Below, one piece after another: positions 33,444-41,027 of a stretch of DNA of 64,000 nucleotides. The stretch spans positions 62,001-126,000 of the forward strand of contig NZ_JACYFR010000002.1 in the NCBI RefSeq assembly GCF_014837175.1, in the 5' to 3' direction. Made by a program: the position numbers and the translations under genes. Every line of letters starts with the position of its first letter. Within the stretch, counting starts at the first letter, position 1. The notes below the pieces were generated by a model that saw only the letters and a program-made list of their open reading frames with translations, was not told where the DNA came from and ran no database searches. The DNA comes from Cellulomonas sp. JH27-2. GTDB lineage: Bacteria; Actinomycetota; Actinomycetes; Actinomycetales; Cellulomonadaceae.

Positions 33444-34757
33444 ATGGCCAGGATGAATCGAGGAGCGGCGCTCGCCGCACTGGGTGCGAGCATCGCGCTG
33501 GTGGTGTCGGGCTGTTCCAGCTCCGACGGCGGCAGCAGTGACGACACGACGGCGGACGCGAACAACCCCGTCACCATGACGCTGTGGACCAACGCGACCA
33601 CCGGTCCCGGTGCGCAGTTCTTCACCGACACGGTCAAGAGCTTCGACGAGGCCAACCCCGGCGTCACCATCAAGATCCAGACGGTCCAGAACGAGGACCT
33701 CGACGGCAAGCTCCAGACGGCCCTCAACTCGGGCGACGCGCCGGACATCTTCCTGCAGCGCGGCGGCGGCAAGATGGCCGCGATGGTCGAGGCCGGCCAG
33801 CTGATGGACATCACGGACTCGGTCTCGGACGAGACGAAGGCCGGCGTCGGGGAGGGCTCGTTCAAGGCCGAGTCGATCGACGACAAGGTCTACGCGATGC
33901 CGGTCTCGGTGCTCCCGGGCGGCTTCTTCTACAGCAAGGACCTGTACAAGGACGCGGGCATCACGGAGACGCCCACCACGCTCGACCAGCTCAACGCGGC
34001 CAACACCAAGCTCAAGGCGTCGGGCGTCGAGGCGATCGCGCTCGGCGGCAAGGACGCCTGGCCCGCGGCGCACTGGTACTACTGGTTCGCGCTGCGCGAG
34101 TGCAGCGAGGACACGCTGAACTCGACCGCCAAGTCCCTCCAGTTCGAGGACGACTGCTGGACCAAGGCCGGCGACGACCTCAAGGCGTTCAAGGACACCG
34201 GCGCGTTCAACAAGGGCTTCCTCACCACGGCGGCCCAGCAGGGCGCCGGCTCGTCGGCCGGTCTGGTCGCCAACCACAAGGCCGGCGCCGAGCTCATGGG
34301 TGCGTGGGACCCGGGCGTGATCGCCTCTCTCACGCCCGACGAGAAGCCGCTGCCGGACCTGGGCTTCTACCCGTTCATCTCCGTCCCGGGCGGCCAGGGT
34401 GACCCGAAGGCGATCATGGGTGGCGTCGACGGCTACTCGTGCTCGGCCAAGGCTCCCAAGAAGGCGTGCACCGACTTCCTGAACTACCTCGCCTCGAAGG
34501 ACGTCCAGGAGGCGTACTACAAGGCCTTCAACGCGCCGCCGGTCAACAAGGACGCGCAGGCAGTCGTGACCGAGGACTACCTCAAGGCGGTCATCGCGGC
34601 CTTCAACGAGGCGCCGTACGTGTCGCAGTGGCTGGACACGCTGTACGGGCAGAACGTCGGGAACGCGCTCAACACGGCCGTCGTCAACCTCCTGGCCGAC
34701 AAGGGCTCGGTGGCGGACATCATCACCGCCGTGAACAACGCATCGGCAAAGGGATAG
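33444..34757 (+). CDS. Sugar ABC transporter substrate-binding lipoprotein (SBP family 1)
   Basis: 437 residues with a lipoprotein signal ending VVSGC (about 20-24) and a Ser/Asp-rich linker. Mature core: TMTLWTNATTGPGAQFF, SGDAPDIFLQRGGGKMA, VYAMPVSVLPGGFFYSKDL and NYLASKDVQEAYYKAFN. It binds an oligosaccharide at the cell surface. ATG 33444 is preferred (AGAGGAG at 33428-33434) over ATG 33423. First gene of a CUT1 operon with two permeases and a GH3 enzyme. Confidence 0.93.
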   Translation: MARMNRGAALAALGASIALVVSGCSSSDGGSSDDTTADANNPVTMTLWTNATTGPGAQFFTDTVKSFDEANPGVTIKIQTVQNEDLDGKLQTALNSGDAPDIFLQRGGGKMAAMVEAGQLMDITDSVSDETKAGVGEGSFKAESIDDKVYAMPVSVLPGGFFYSKDLYKDAGITETPTTLDQLNAANTKLKASGVEAIALGGKDAWPAAHWYYWFALRECSEDTLNSTAKSLQFEDDCWTKAGDDLKAFKDTGAFNKGFLTTAAQQGAGSSAGLVANHKAGAELMGAWDPGVIASLTPDEKPLPDLGFYPFISVPGGQGDPKAIMGGVDGYSCSAKAPKKACTDFLNYLASKDVQEAYYKAFNAPPVNKDAQAVVTEDYLKAVIAAFNEAPYVSQWLDTLYGQNVGNALNTAVVNLLADKGSVADIITAVNNASAKG

Positions 34758-34767
34758 TTCCAACCTC

Positions 34768-35790
34768 ATGAGCGATTCACCGGTCAACCCGTTGGCCGTG
34801 AAGAACTCGCAGGACGACCGCTCCGTGGTCGGGGCCGGCAGCACGCCGGCCCCGGCCCCGGCCGCCCTCCCGCGCCGTCGCGGCGTGGGCTGGCGGACGC
34901 GGTTCGAGATCGCGGTTCTTTCCGGGCCAGCAGTCCTGATGTTCGTCGGGTTCGTGATCTTCCCGGTCTTCCTGGCGGCCTACTACGGCTTCTTCCGCTG
35001 GAAGGGCTACGGCAAGCCGACCGACTTCGTCGGGCTGAACAACTACAAGATCATCCTGACGGACCCTGAGTTCCACGCGGCGCTGGGGCACAACCTCTTC
35101 ATCGTCGTCGCCTCGCTGGTGCTGCAGGGGCCGATCGCCATCGGGCTCGCGCTGCTGCTCAACCGGCCCATGCGGGGCCGCTCGCTCATCCGCGTGCTGA
35201 TCTTCGTCCCCTACGTCATCTCCGAGGTCATCGTCGGGACGGGCTTCAGCCTCATGCTCGCGACGAACGGCGCGGCCAACGGCTTCCTGGACAAGGTCGG
35301 CCTCGGCTCGCTGGCCCACGACTGGCTGTCCGACCCGGACATCGCCATCTGGACCTTGATGGCGATCATCTCGTGGAAGTACATCGGCTTCGCCGTGATC
35401 CTGTTCATGGCGGCGCTGCAGAACATCCCCGACGAGCTGTTCGAGGCCGCCGCGATCGACGGCGCGAGCTACTGGCAGATCCAGCGCAGCATCACGCTCC
35501 CGCTCCTCGGTCCGACCCTGCGCATCTGGGCGTTCCTGTCGATCATCGGGTCCCTGCAGCTCTTCGACCTCGTGTACATCGTCTGGGGCCAGTACGTCGC
35601 GGGCACCGCGGGCGTCTCGACGATGGCGACCTACATGGTCCAGTACGGCCGGACGGCCGGGAACTTCGGCTACGGCAGCGCCGTCGCGGTCGTCCTGTTC
35701 GTCATCTCCCTGACCATCGCGCTCGTCTACCAGCGCTTCGTCCTGCGTCGCGACACCGCCGGCGCACTCACGGATAAGGCAGCACGGTGA
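34768..35790 (+). CDS. Sugar ABC transporter permease (MalF/UgpA type)
   Basis: 340 residues, about six membrane segments after a 40-residue cytosolic start. The EAA loop PDELFEAAAIDGASYWQIQR (about 214-233) marks the ATPase contact. It pairs with the following MalG-type permease, whose GTG overlaps its stop. No sugar ATPase is encoded here; such systems in actinobacteria usually share a distant MsiK-like ATPase. Confidence 0.94.
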   Translation: MSDSPVNPLAVKNSQDDRSVVGAGSTPAPAPAALPRRRGVGWRTRFEIAVLSGPAVLMFVGFVIFPVFLAAYYGFFRWKGYGKPTDFVGLNNYKIILTDPEFHAALGHNLFIVVASLVLQGPIAIGLALLLNRPMRGRSLIRVLIFVPYVISEVIVGTGFSLMLATNGAANGFLDKVGLGSLAHDWLSDPDIAIWTLMAIISWKYIGFAVILFMAALQNIPDELFEAAAIDGASYWQIQRSITLPLLGPTLRIWAFLSIIGSLQLFDLVYIVWGQYVAGTAGVSTMATYMVQYGRTAGNFGYGSAVAVVLFVISLTIALVYQRFVLRRDTAGALTDKAAR

Positions 35791-36665
35791 CCGCCTCGAC
35801 CATCCAGCTCCAGACCCACCGGCCGCGCTCGCGTGCGACGTCCAAGGCGCGCGGCGGCGCCGGACCCGCGACCTACTTCGTCGCGCTCGTGCTCGTCGGC
35901 CTGCTGCTCGTGCCGGTGGTGTACATCATCCTGGGCGGCTTCCGGACGAACAGCCAGATCACGACGGACCCCGCCGGGCTCCCGTCGCCGTGGAAGGTGT
36001 CGAACTACGTCGACGTGCTGGCCAACGGCACGTTCTGGCGCGAGGTCGCCAACTCGACGGTCGTCGCGCTCGTCACCTCGGCCGCGGTGGTCGGAGCGGG
36101 GCTCATGGTGAGCTTCGTGCTCGCGCGGTACAGCTTCCGCGGGCGTGGCGCGCTGTACGCCCTGTTCGCGGCGGGCCTGATGTTCCCCGTCACCGTCGCC
36201 ATCACGCCGCTGTACATCGTGGTGCGTGACCTCGGTCTCGTGAACCACCTGGCGGGCGTGATCCTGCCGCAGATCGGGTTCGCGCTTCCGACCACGATCA
36301 TCATCCTGGTCCCGTTCCTGCGCGCGATCCCGGAGGAGATCGAGGAGGCCGCCTCGATCGACGGAGCCGGCAAGCTCGGATTCTTCTTCCGGATGGTGCT
36401 GCCGCTGTCGCTGCCCGGCGTGATCACCACGGGGATCCTGGTGTTCGTCGGCAGCTGGAACAGCTACCTGCTGCCCCTGTTCATCCTCAACGACGAGGGA
36501 TCGTTCACCCTGCCGCTCGGGGTCCAGGCGTTCTCGTCGCAGTACTCCACCGACACCGCCAAGGTGCTCGCGTTCACCTCACTGTCCATGCTGCCCGCCC
36601 TGATCTTCTTCTCGCTCTTCGAGCGACGGATCGTGGGCGGCCTGCAGGGCGCGGTCAAGGGCTGA
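35787..36665 (+). CDS. Sugar ABC transporter permease (MalG type)
   Basis: 292 residues, six membrane segments. EAA loop PEEIEEAASIDGAGKLGFF (about 180-198), the closing FSLFERRIVGGLQGAVKG is usual for MalG-type subunits. GTG 35787 overlaps the MalF-type stop. It is followed 12 bases later by the GH3 glycosidase, giving an uptake-and-hydrolysis operon. Confidence 0.94.
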   Translation: MTASTIQLQTHRPRSRATSKARGGAGPATYFVALVLVGLLLVPVVYIILGGFRTNSQITTDPAGLPSPWKVSNYVDVLANGTFWREVANSTVVALVTSAAVVGAGLMVSFVLARYSFRGRGALYALFAAGLMFPVTVAITPLYIVVRDLGLVNHLAGVILPQIGFALPTTIIILVPFLRAIPEEIEEAASIDGAGKLGFFFRMVLPLSLPGVITTGILVFVGSWNSYLLPLFILNDEGSFTLPLGVQAFSSQYSTDTAKVLAFTSLSMLPALIFFSLFERRIVGGLQGAVKG

Positions 36666-36677
36666 GGGGGCCTACCC

Positions 36678-38987
36678 ATGACTGACACGCACATCTCCCG
36701 GCCGGCCGGCGTCGAAGCGGTTCACCGCGACCGGGGCGTCGACGAGGTCCGCGTCCTGGAGCTCCTGGGGCGCATGACCATCGAGGAGAAGATCGGCCAG
36801 ATCGTCGGCTTCTGGGACAAGGGCGACGGGGAGTCCGTCGCGCCGCTGCAGGGCGAGTTCGCCGAGCCGACAGGTCTCGCGGAGTTCGCGCGGCACGGTC
36901 TCGGACACCTGACCCGGCCTTACGGCACCCGGCCGGTCGACGGCGCCGAGCGTGCCGCGTGGCTGTGGGACTTCCAGCGCAGCCTCGTGCGGGGTACGCG
37001 GCTGGGGATCCCGGCGCTCGTCCACGAGGAGGTCCTGACGGGCCTGTCCGCGTGGCGGGCCGCGACGTTCCCGACTCCGCTGGCGTGGGGTGCGGCCTTC
37101 GACCCGGAGCTGGTCGAGCAGATGGCCGCCACGATCGGCGAGTCCATGCGCACGCTCGGCATCCACCAGGGGCTCGCCCCGGTGCTCGACGTCGTGCGGG
37201 ACCCGCGCTGGGGTCGGGTCGAGGAGTGCATCGGGGAGGACCCGTACCTCGTCGGGACCGTGGGCACGTCCTACGTGCGCGGCCTGCAGTCCGCCGGCGT
37301 GCACGCGACCCTCAAGCACTTCGTCGGGTACTCGGCGTCGCAGTCGGGCCGCAACTTCGGTCCCGTGCACGCCGGCCCGCGCGAGATCGCCGACGTCCTG
37401 CTGATCCCGTTCGAGATGGCGCTGCTCGACGGCGACGCGCGCTCGGTCATGCACGCCTACACGGAGATCGACGGCGTGCCCGTCGCCGCCGACCCGACGG
37501 TCCTGACCGGGATCCTGCGCGACCGGTGGGGTTTCGACGGCACCGTCGTGGCCGACTACTTCGGGATCGCCTTCCTGCATCTGCTCCACCACGTCGCGGG
37601 CGACCTCGGCGAGGCCGCCGCGCTGGCCCTCGGGGCCGGGATCGACATCGAGCTGCCGACCGGCGACGCGTTCGTCGGACCCCTGCTCGAGCGGCTTCGG
37701 GACGGCACGGTCGACGAGGCGCTCGTCGACCGCGCAGTGCTGCGGGCGCTGCGGCAGAAGGACGAGCTGGGGCTGCTCGACGCGACCTTCGAGGACGCGC
37801 CGCCCGCGCAGGTCGACCTCGACACCCCCGAGCAGCGCGAGCTGGCGCGGCGGATCGCCGAGGAGTCGGTGGTGCTCGTCGCCAACGACGGCACACTGCC
37901 TCTGGCGGCAACGCCGCGGATCGCCGTGATCGGCCCGAACGCCGACCGGACGGCGGCGCTGTACGGGTGCTACTCGTTCGTCAACCACGTGCTGGCGCAG
38001 AACCCCGGCGTCGAGGACGGCCTGCACGCGCCGACAATCCTCGAGGCCGTCCGGGCCGAGCTGCCTGATGCCGTCGTCGATGCCGCGGCTGGCTGCGCGG
38101 TCGACGACGACGACCGCAGCAGCTTCGGCGAGGCGGTCGCGACCGCGACGGCGGCCGACGTGGCCGTCCTCGTGGTCGGCGACCACGCCGGGCTCTTCGG
38201 CCGCGGGACGTCGGGCGAGGGCTGCGACCGCGACCACCTCGAACTGCCGGGCGTGCAGCGGGCGCTCGTCGAGGCCGTGCTGGAGACCGGCACGCCCGTG
38301 GTCCTGGTCCTCGTCACGGGTCGCCCGTACGCGGTGGACTGGGCGATCGAGCGGTGCGCCGCGGTGGTGCAGGCGTTCTTCCCCGGTGAGGAGGGGGCCG
38401 GCGCCGTCGCCGGTGTCCTGTCCGGGCGCATCAACCCCTCCGGGCGGCTGCCCGTCAGCATGCCGCGCTCCGCCGGGGCCCAGCCCTACTCCTACCTGCA
38501 CCCCGCCCTGGGGGCCGGTCGGGAGGTCACCAACCTGGACTCGACGCCTGCCGCGCCGTTCGGGCACGGGCTGTCGTACACGACGTTCGAGCGCTCCGAC
38601 CTGACGGTGGCTGCGCAGGTGCCGACCGGCGGCTCGATCCGGGCCGAGGTCACGGTCGCCAACACCGGCGACGTCGCCGGCGACGACGTGGTCCAGCTCT
38701 ACGGGCGCGACCTCGTCGGGTCCGTGACCAGGCCGGTCGCCCAGCTGCTCGGGTACGCACGCGTGCACCTGGCGCCGGGGGAGCGCACGGTCGTGCGCTT
38801 CGACGTCCCGACCACGCGGCTCGCGTTCTCCGACCGCACCATGCGGCGCGTGGTCGAGCCCGGGGACGTCGACCTGTGGGTCGGCACGAGCGCCGAGCGC
38901 GAGACCACCGCACGCACGACGCTGGTCGGCGACGTGCACCTCGTCGGTGCCGACTCGCCGCGCTGGACCACGACAGAGACCCGCTGA
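36678..38987 (+). CDS. Glycoside hydrolase family 3 (beta-glucosidase/beta-xylosidase)
   Basis: 769 residues, no signal peptide, so it acts on imported oligosaccharides in the cytoplasm. Order: TIM barrel (KHFVGYSAS, nucleophile Asp293 in VVADYFGI), alpha/beta sandwich (VLVVGDHAGLFGRG, then the acid/base Glu514 in TSGEGCDRDHLELPG), and a fibronectin-III-like end (VTVANTGDVAGDDVVQLYGRD). Both key acids are present. Last gene of the LacI-type operator-controlled importer operon. Whether glucose or xylose is released cannot be read from these motifs. Confidence 0.93.
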   Translation: MTDTHISRPAGVEAVHRDRGVDEVRVLELLGRMTIEEKIGQIVGFWDKGDGESVAPLQGEFAEPTGLAEFARHGLGHLTRPYGTRPVDGAERAAWLWDFQRSLVRGTRLGIPALVHEEVLTGLSAWRAATFPTPLAWGAAFDPELVEQMAATIGESMRTLGIHQGLAPVLDVVRDPRWGRVEECIGEDPYLVGTVGTSYVRGLQSAGVHATLKHFVGYSASQSGRNFGPVHAGPREIADVLLIPFEMALLDGDARSVMHAYTEIDGVPVAADPTVLTGILRDRWGFDGTVVADYFGIAFLHLLHHVAGDLGEAAALALGAGIDIELPTGDAFVGPLLERLRDGTVDEALVDRAVLRALRQKDELGLLDATFEDAPPAQVDLDTPEQRELARRIAEESVVLVANDGTLPLAATPRIAVIGPNADRTAALYGCYSFVNHVLAQNPGVEDGLHAPTILEAVRAELPDAVVDAAAGCAVDDDDRSSFGEAVATATAADVAVLVVGDHAGLFGRGTSGEGCDRDHLELPGVQRALVEAVLETGTPVVLVLVTGRPYAVDWAIERCAAVVQAFFPGEEGAGAVAGVLSGRINPSGRLPVSMPRSAGAQPYSYLHPALGAGREVTNLDSTPAAPFGHGLSYTTFERSDLTVAAQVPTGGSIRAEVTVANTGDVAGDDVVQLYGRDLVGSVTRPVAQLLGYARVHLAPGERTVVRFDVPTTRLAFSDRTMRRVVEPGDVDLWVGTSAERETTARTTLVGDVHLVGADSPRWTTTETR

Positions 38988-39069
38988 CGCGCCGACGTGA
39001 CTCCGCAGGGCAGGCATCGCCTAGCCTTGCGGGGCACGTCTGCACGTCCGCACGCCTGGAGGAGCCGCA

Positions 39070-39645
39070 GTGGCCGACATCATCGTCTTTCATCATGCCC
39101 AGGGTCTGACCGACGGCGTCCGGGCCTTCGCGGACACCCTGCGGGAGGCCGGCCACCGGGTCACGGTGCCGGACCTGTACGACGGCGCCACGTTCGCGAC
39201 GCTCGAGGAGGGCATCGACCACGCGGACGAGGTGGGGTTCGGCGTGGTCATCGAGCGGGCGCTGGCAGCCGTCGACGAGCTGCCCAGCGCGCTCGTCTAC
39301 GTCGGGTTCTCCCTCGGCGTGCTGCCCGCGCAGTCGCTCGTCCAGAACCGGCCGGGCGCGCGCGGCGGCGTGTTCTTCCACTCCGCCGTCTCGCCCGCGG
39401 ACATGGGCGAGCCGTGGCCCGCCGGTGTCCCCGCACAGATCCACGCCATGGAGGACGACGAGCTGTTCGTCGAGGAGGGCGACCTGGACGCCGCGCGCGA
39501 GCTGGCCCGGATCGACGGCGTCGAGCTCTACCTCTACGACGGGGACGCGCACCTGTTCATGGACGCCAGCCTGGCGGAGTACGACGAGACGGCGGCGGCG
39601 CTCGCCACGCAGCGAGTCCTGGACTTCGTCGCGAGCCTGGGCTAA
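39070..39645 (+). CDS. Dienelactone-hydrolase-like alpha/beta hydrolase
   Basis: 191 residues. It starts ADIIVFHHAQGLTDGVRAFA; nucleophile elbow YVGFSLGV with Ser in GFSLG, acid Asp near AMEDDELF, and the His in DAHLFMD. GTG 39070 has GGAGGAG upstream. A small single-domain hydrolase of unknown ester substrate. TAGCCT (39022-39027) is a possible -10 about 40 bases upstream. Confidence 0.85.
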   Translation: MADIIVFHHAQGLTDGVRAFADTLREAGHRVTVPDLYDGATFATLEEGIDHADEVGFGVVIERALAAVDELPSALVYVGFSLGVLPAQSLVQNRPGARGGVFFHSAVSPADMGEPWPAGVPAQIHAMEDDELFVEEGDLDAARELARIDGVELYLYDGDAHLFMDASLAEYDETAAALATQRVLDFVASLG

Positions 39646-39685
39646 GTCACCCGTAGAACGGCCCACGCGACGGGGACGTCATGAC

Positions 39686-39691
39686 TACGAT
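39686..39691 (+). promoter_or_regulatory. -10 box for a leaderless start at 39699
   Basis: TACGAT followed after seven bases by ATG 39699, in frame with the earlier ATG 39681. This argues that the real start of the next gene is 39699. Confidence 0.4.
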
Positions 39692-39698
39692 CCCGACA

Positions 39699-40241
39699 AT
39701 GGGGTCAAAGCTGACGGCCGGCGTCCTGGTGGGCGCGCTCGTCGTCGTGGGTGCGGGCACCTACGTGGCGACGACGGTGCTCGGGTCCGACTCGGTGAGC
39801 GAGGGCAATGCCGCGGCCGATCGTCTCGCGGCCGGTCGCAGCACCGACGTGGCTCGCGCGCTGACCCCGCCCGACACCGAGAAGTACTCCGGCGCGCAGC
39901 TCGTGGCTGCGGCGCTGGCCGCGGCGTCCTCGAAGACCGACCTGCTCCCGGCCGCGCCGTCGGACGGCACGGGGACGGTCACGGCCGTCGCCGTCGCCTG
40001 GAACGGCAGCACGGCGGTCACCGGCGGTGCCCGGGTGACGGTCCGGATCGATGCGCACGTGGTCGCGCACTCCGGCGGTCTGCTGGGGCTCGAGAGCACG
40101 TCGGACGGGAAGGGGCAGCGCTGCTTCGTCTACGCGCTGCGCGACGGGGCCGTGAGCGCGGTCCGTGTGATCCGGTGCCCGCCCGCGTCCGAGGCGATGA
40201 AGCTGCCGAAGCCGGCGGCGCTGTCCAGGGCCAGCACCTGA
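39699..40241 (+). CDS. Hypothetical membrane-anchored or exported protein
   Basis: 180 residues from ATG 39699 (186 from ATG 39681). MGSKLTAGVLVGALVVVGAG is a signal-anchor or signal peptide; the rest is an Ala/Ser/Val-rich extracytoplasmic domain with two Cys. TACGAT seven bases before 39699 suggests a leaderless message, so the first six residues of the longer form are probably not made. No family recognised. Its stop lies three bases from that of the convergent hydrolase. Confidence 0.65.
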   Translation: MGSKLTAGVLVGALVVVGAGTYVATTVLGSDSVSEGNAAADRLAAGRSTDVARALTPPDTEKYSGAQLVAAALAAASSKTDLLPAAPSDGTGTVTAVAVAWNGSTAVTGGARVTVRIDAHVVAHSGGLLGLESTSDGKGQRCFVYALRDGAVSAVRVIRCPPASEAMKLPKPAALSRAST

Positions 40242-40244
40242 GGG

Positions 40245-40877
40245 CTACCGGTCGCGCAGCTGCCACATCGCGTCGAGCAGCACCCGGTTGAAAGCGACGG
40301 GCGCGTGCGAGTTCACGTCGTGCCCCGCCCCGCGCACCACCGTGAGCCGGCTGGCGGGCAGGGCGCGTCGGTAGCGCCGCTCATCGAGCCGCAGCGGGTC
40401 GCGGCGGCCGTTGACGAGCCAGACGGGCACCTCGAGGCGACGCACCTCGTCGAGCGACGAGTAGCCGGCGAGGGCGTCGAGCATGTCCGTCACGACGTGC
40501 CACGTCCCGCCCGTCCCGGCGACGAGACGCGACACGTGACCGTACGCGCGCAGCGGCTTGCCGCGGAGCTGCGTCGAGCAGCCGGCCAGCACGACACCCG
40601 CCACGGCCTCGCGGCGGCTCCCCGTGTAGGCGAGACTCACGTAGCCGCCGAGGGACAGCCCGACGAGCAGCGGGCGCTCGTCGCAGTCGTCGACCGCCCG
40701 GTCGATCGTGTCGAGCGCGCCCGGCAGCGTGAAGCGTTCGTCGGCCCGGGTGCCGTGGCCCGGGAGGTCGAGGGCCAGCGTGCGATGCCCGGCCCGGCGC
40801 AGTGCCGCGACCTGCGGCGCCCAGATGGTCCCGGACGTGCGCGTGCCGTGGACCAGCACGATCGGACGACGGTTCAC
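40245..40877 (-). CDS. Alpha/beta-fold hydrolase
   Basis: 210 residues from GTG 40877 (VNRRPIVLVHGTRTSG). Motifs: oxyanion HGTRTSG, nucleophile in VGLSLGGYVSL, WLVNGRRDPLR, and catalytic His in VVRGAGHDVNSH. A general esterase/lipase-like hydrolase. Upstream in-frame codons to 44054 are antisense shadow of ppc and helicase, so this is the first plausible start; no strong ribosome site is seen. Confidence 0.82.
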   Translation of the reverse strand: MNRRPIVLVHGTRTSGTIWAPQVAALRRAGHRTLALDLPGHGTRADERFTLPGALDTIDRAVDDCDERPLLVGLSLGGYVSLAYTGSRREAVAGVVLAGCSTQLRGKPLRAYGHVSRLVAGTGGTWHVVTDMLDALAGYSSLDEVRRLEVPVWLVNGRRDPLRLDERRYRRALPASRLTVVRGAGHDVNSHAPVAFNRVLLDAMWQLRDR

Positions 40878-41015
40878 GGCACGCTCCAGCGGGACGGGGG
40901 AGACCGGAACAGTAGGCCGCGAACCTGTGCCGCGCCCGCCGGGCGTGGTGGTGACGAGACGTGCATCACACCGCCCAACGACTGGACCACCTGACGCACA
41001 CAGGCATCCGTGGCC

Positions 41016-41021
41016 TAGTTT
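41016..41021 (+). promoter_or_regulatory. -10 box of ppc (leaderless)
   Basis: TAGTTT, six bases before GTG 41028; CTGACG about 19 bases upstream is a possible -35. Confidence 0.5.
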
Positions 41022-41027
41022 GAGCGC

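Noticed and set aside
36672-39017. 781-residue minus-strand open frame
   Set aside because: Exact antisense of the GH3 gene, with no recognisable domain and no promoter or ribosome site.
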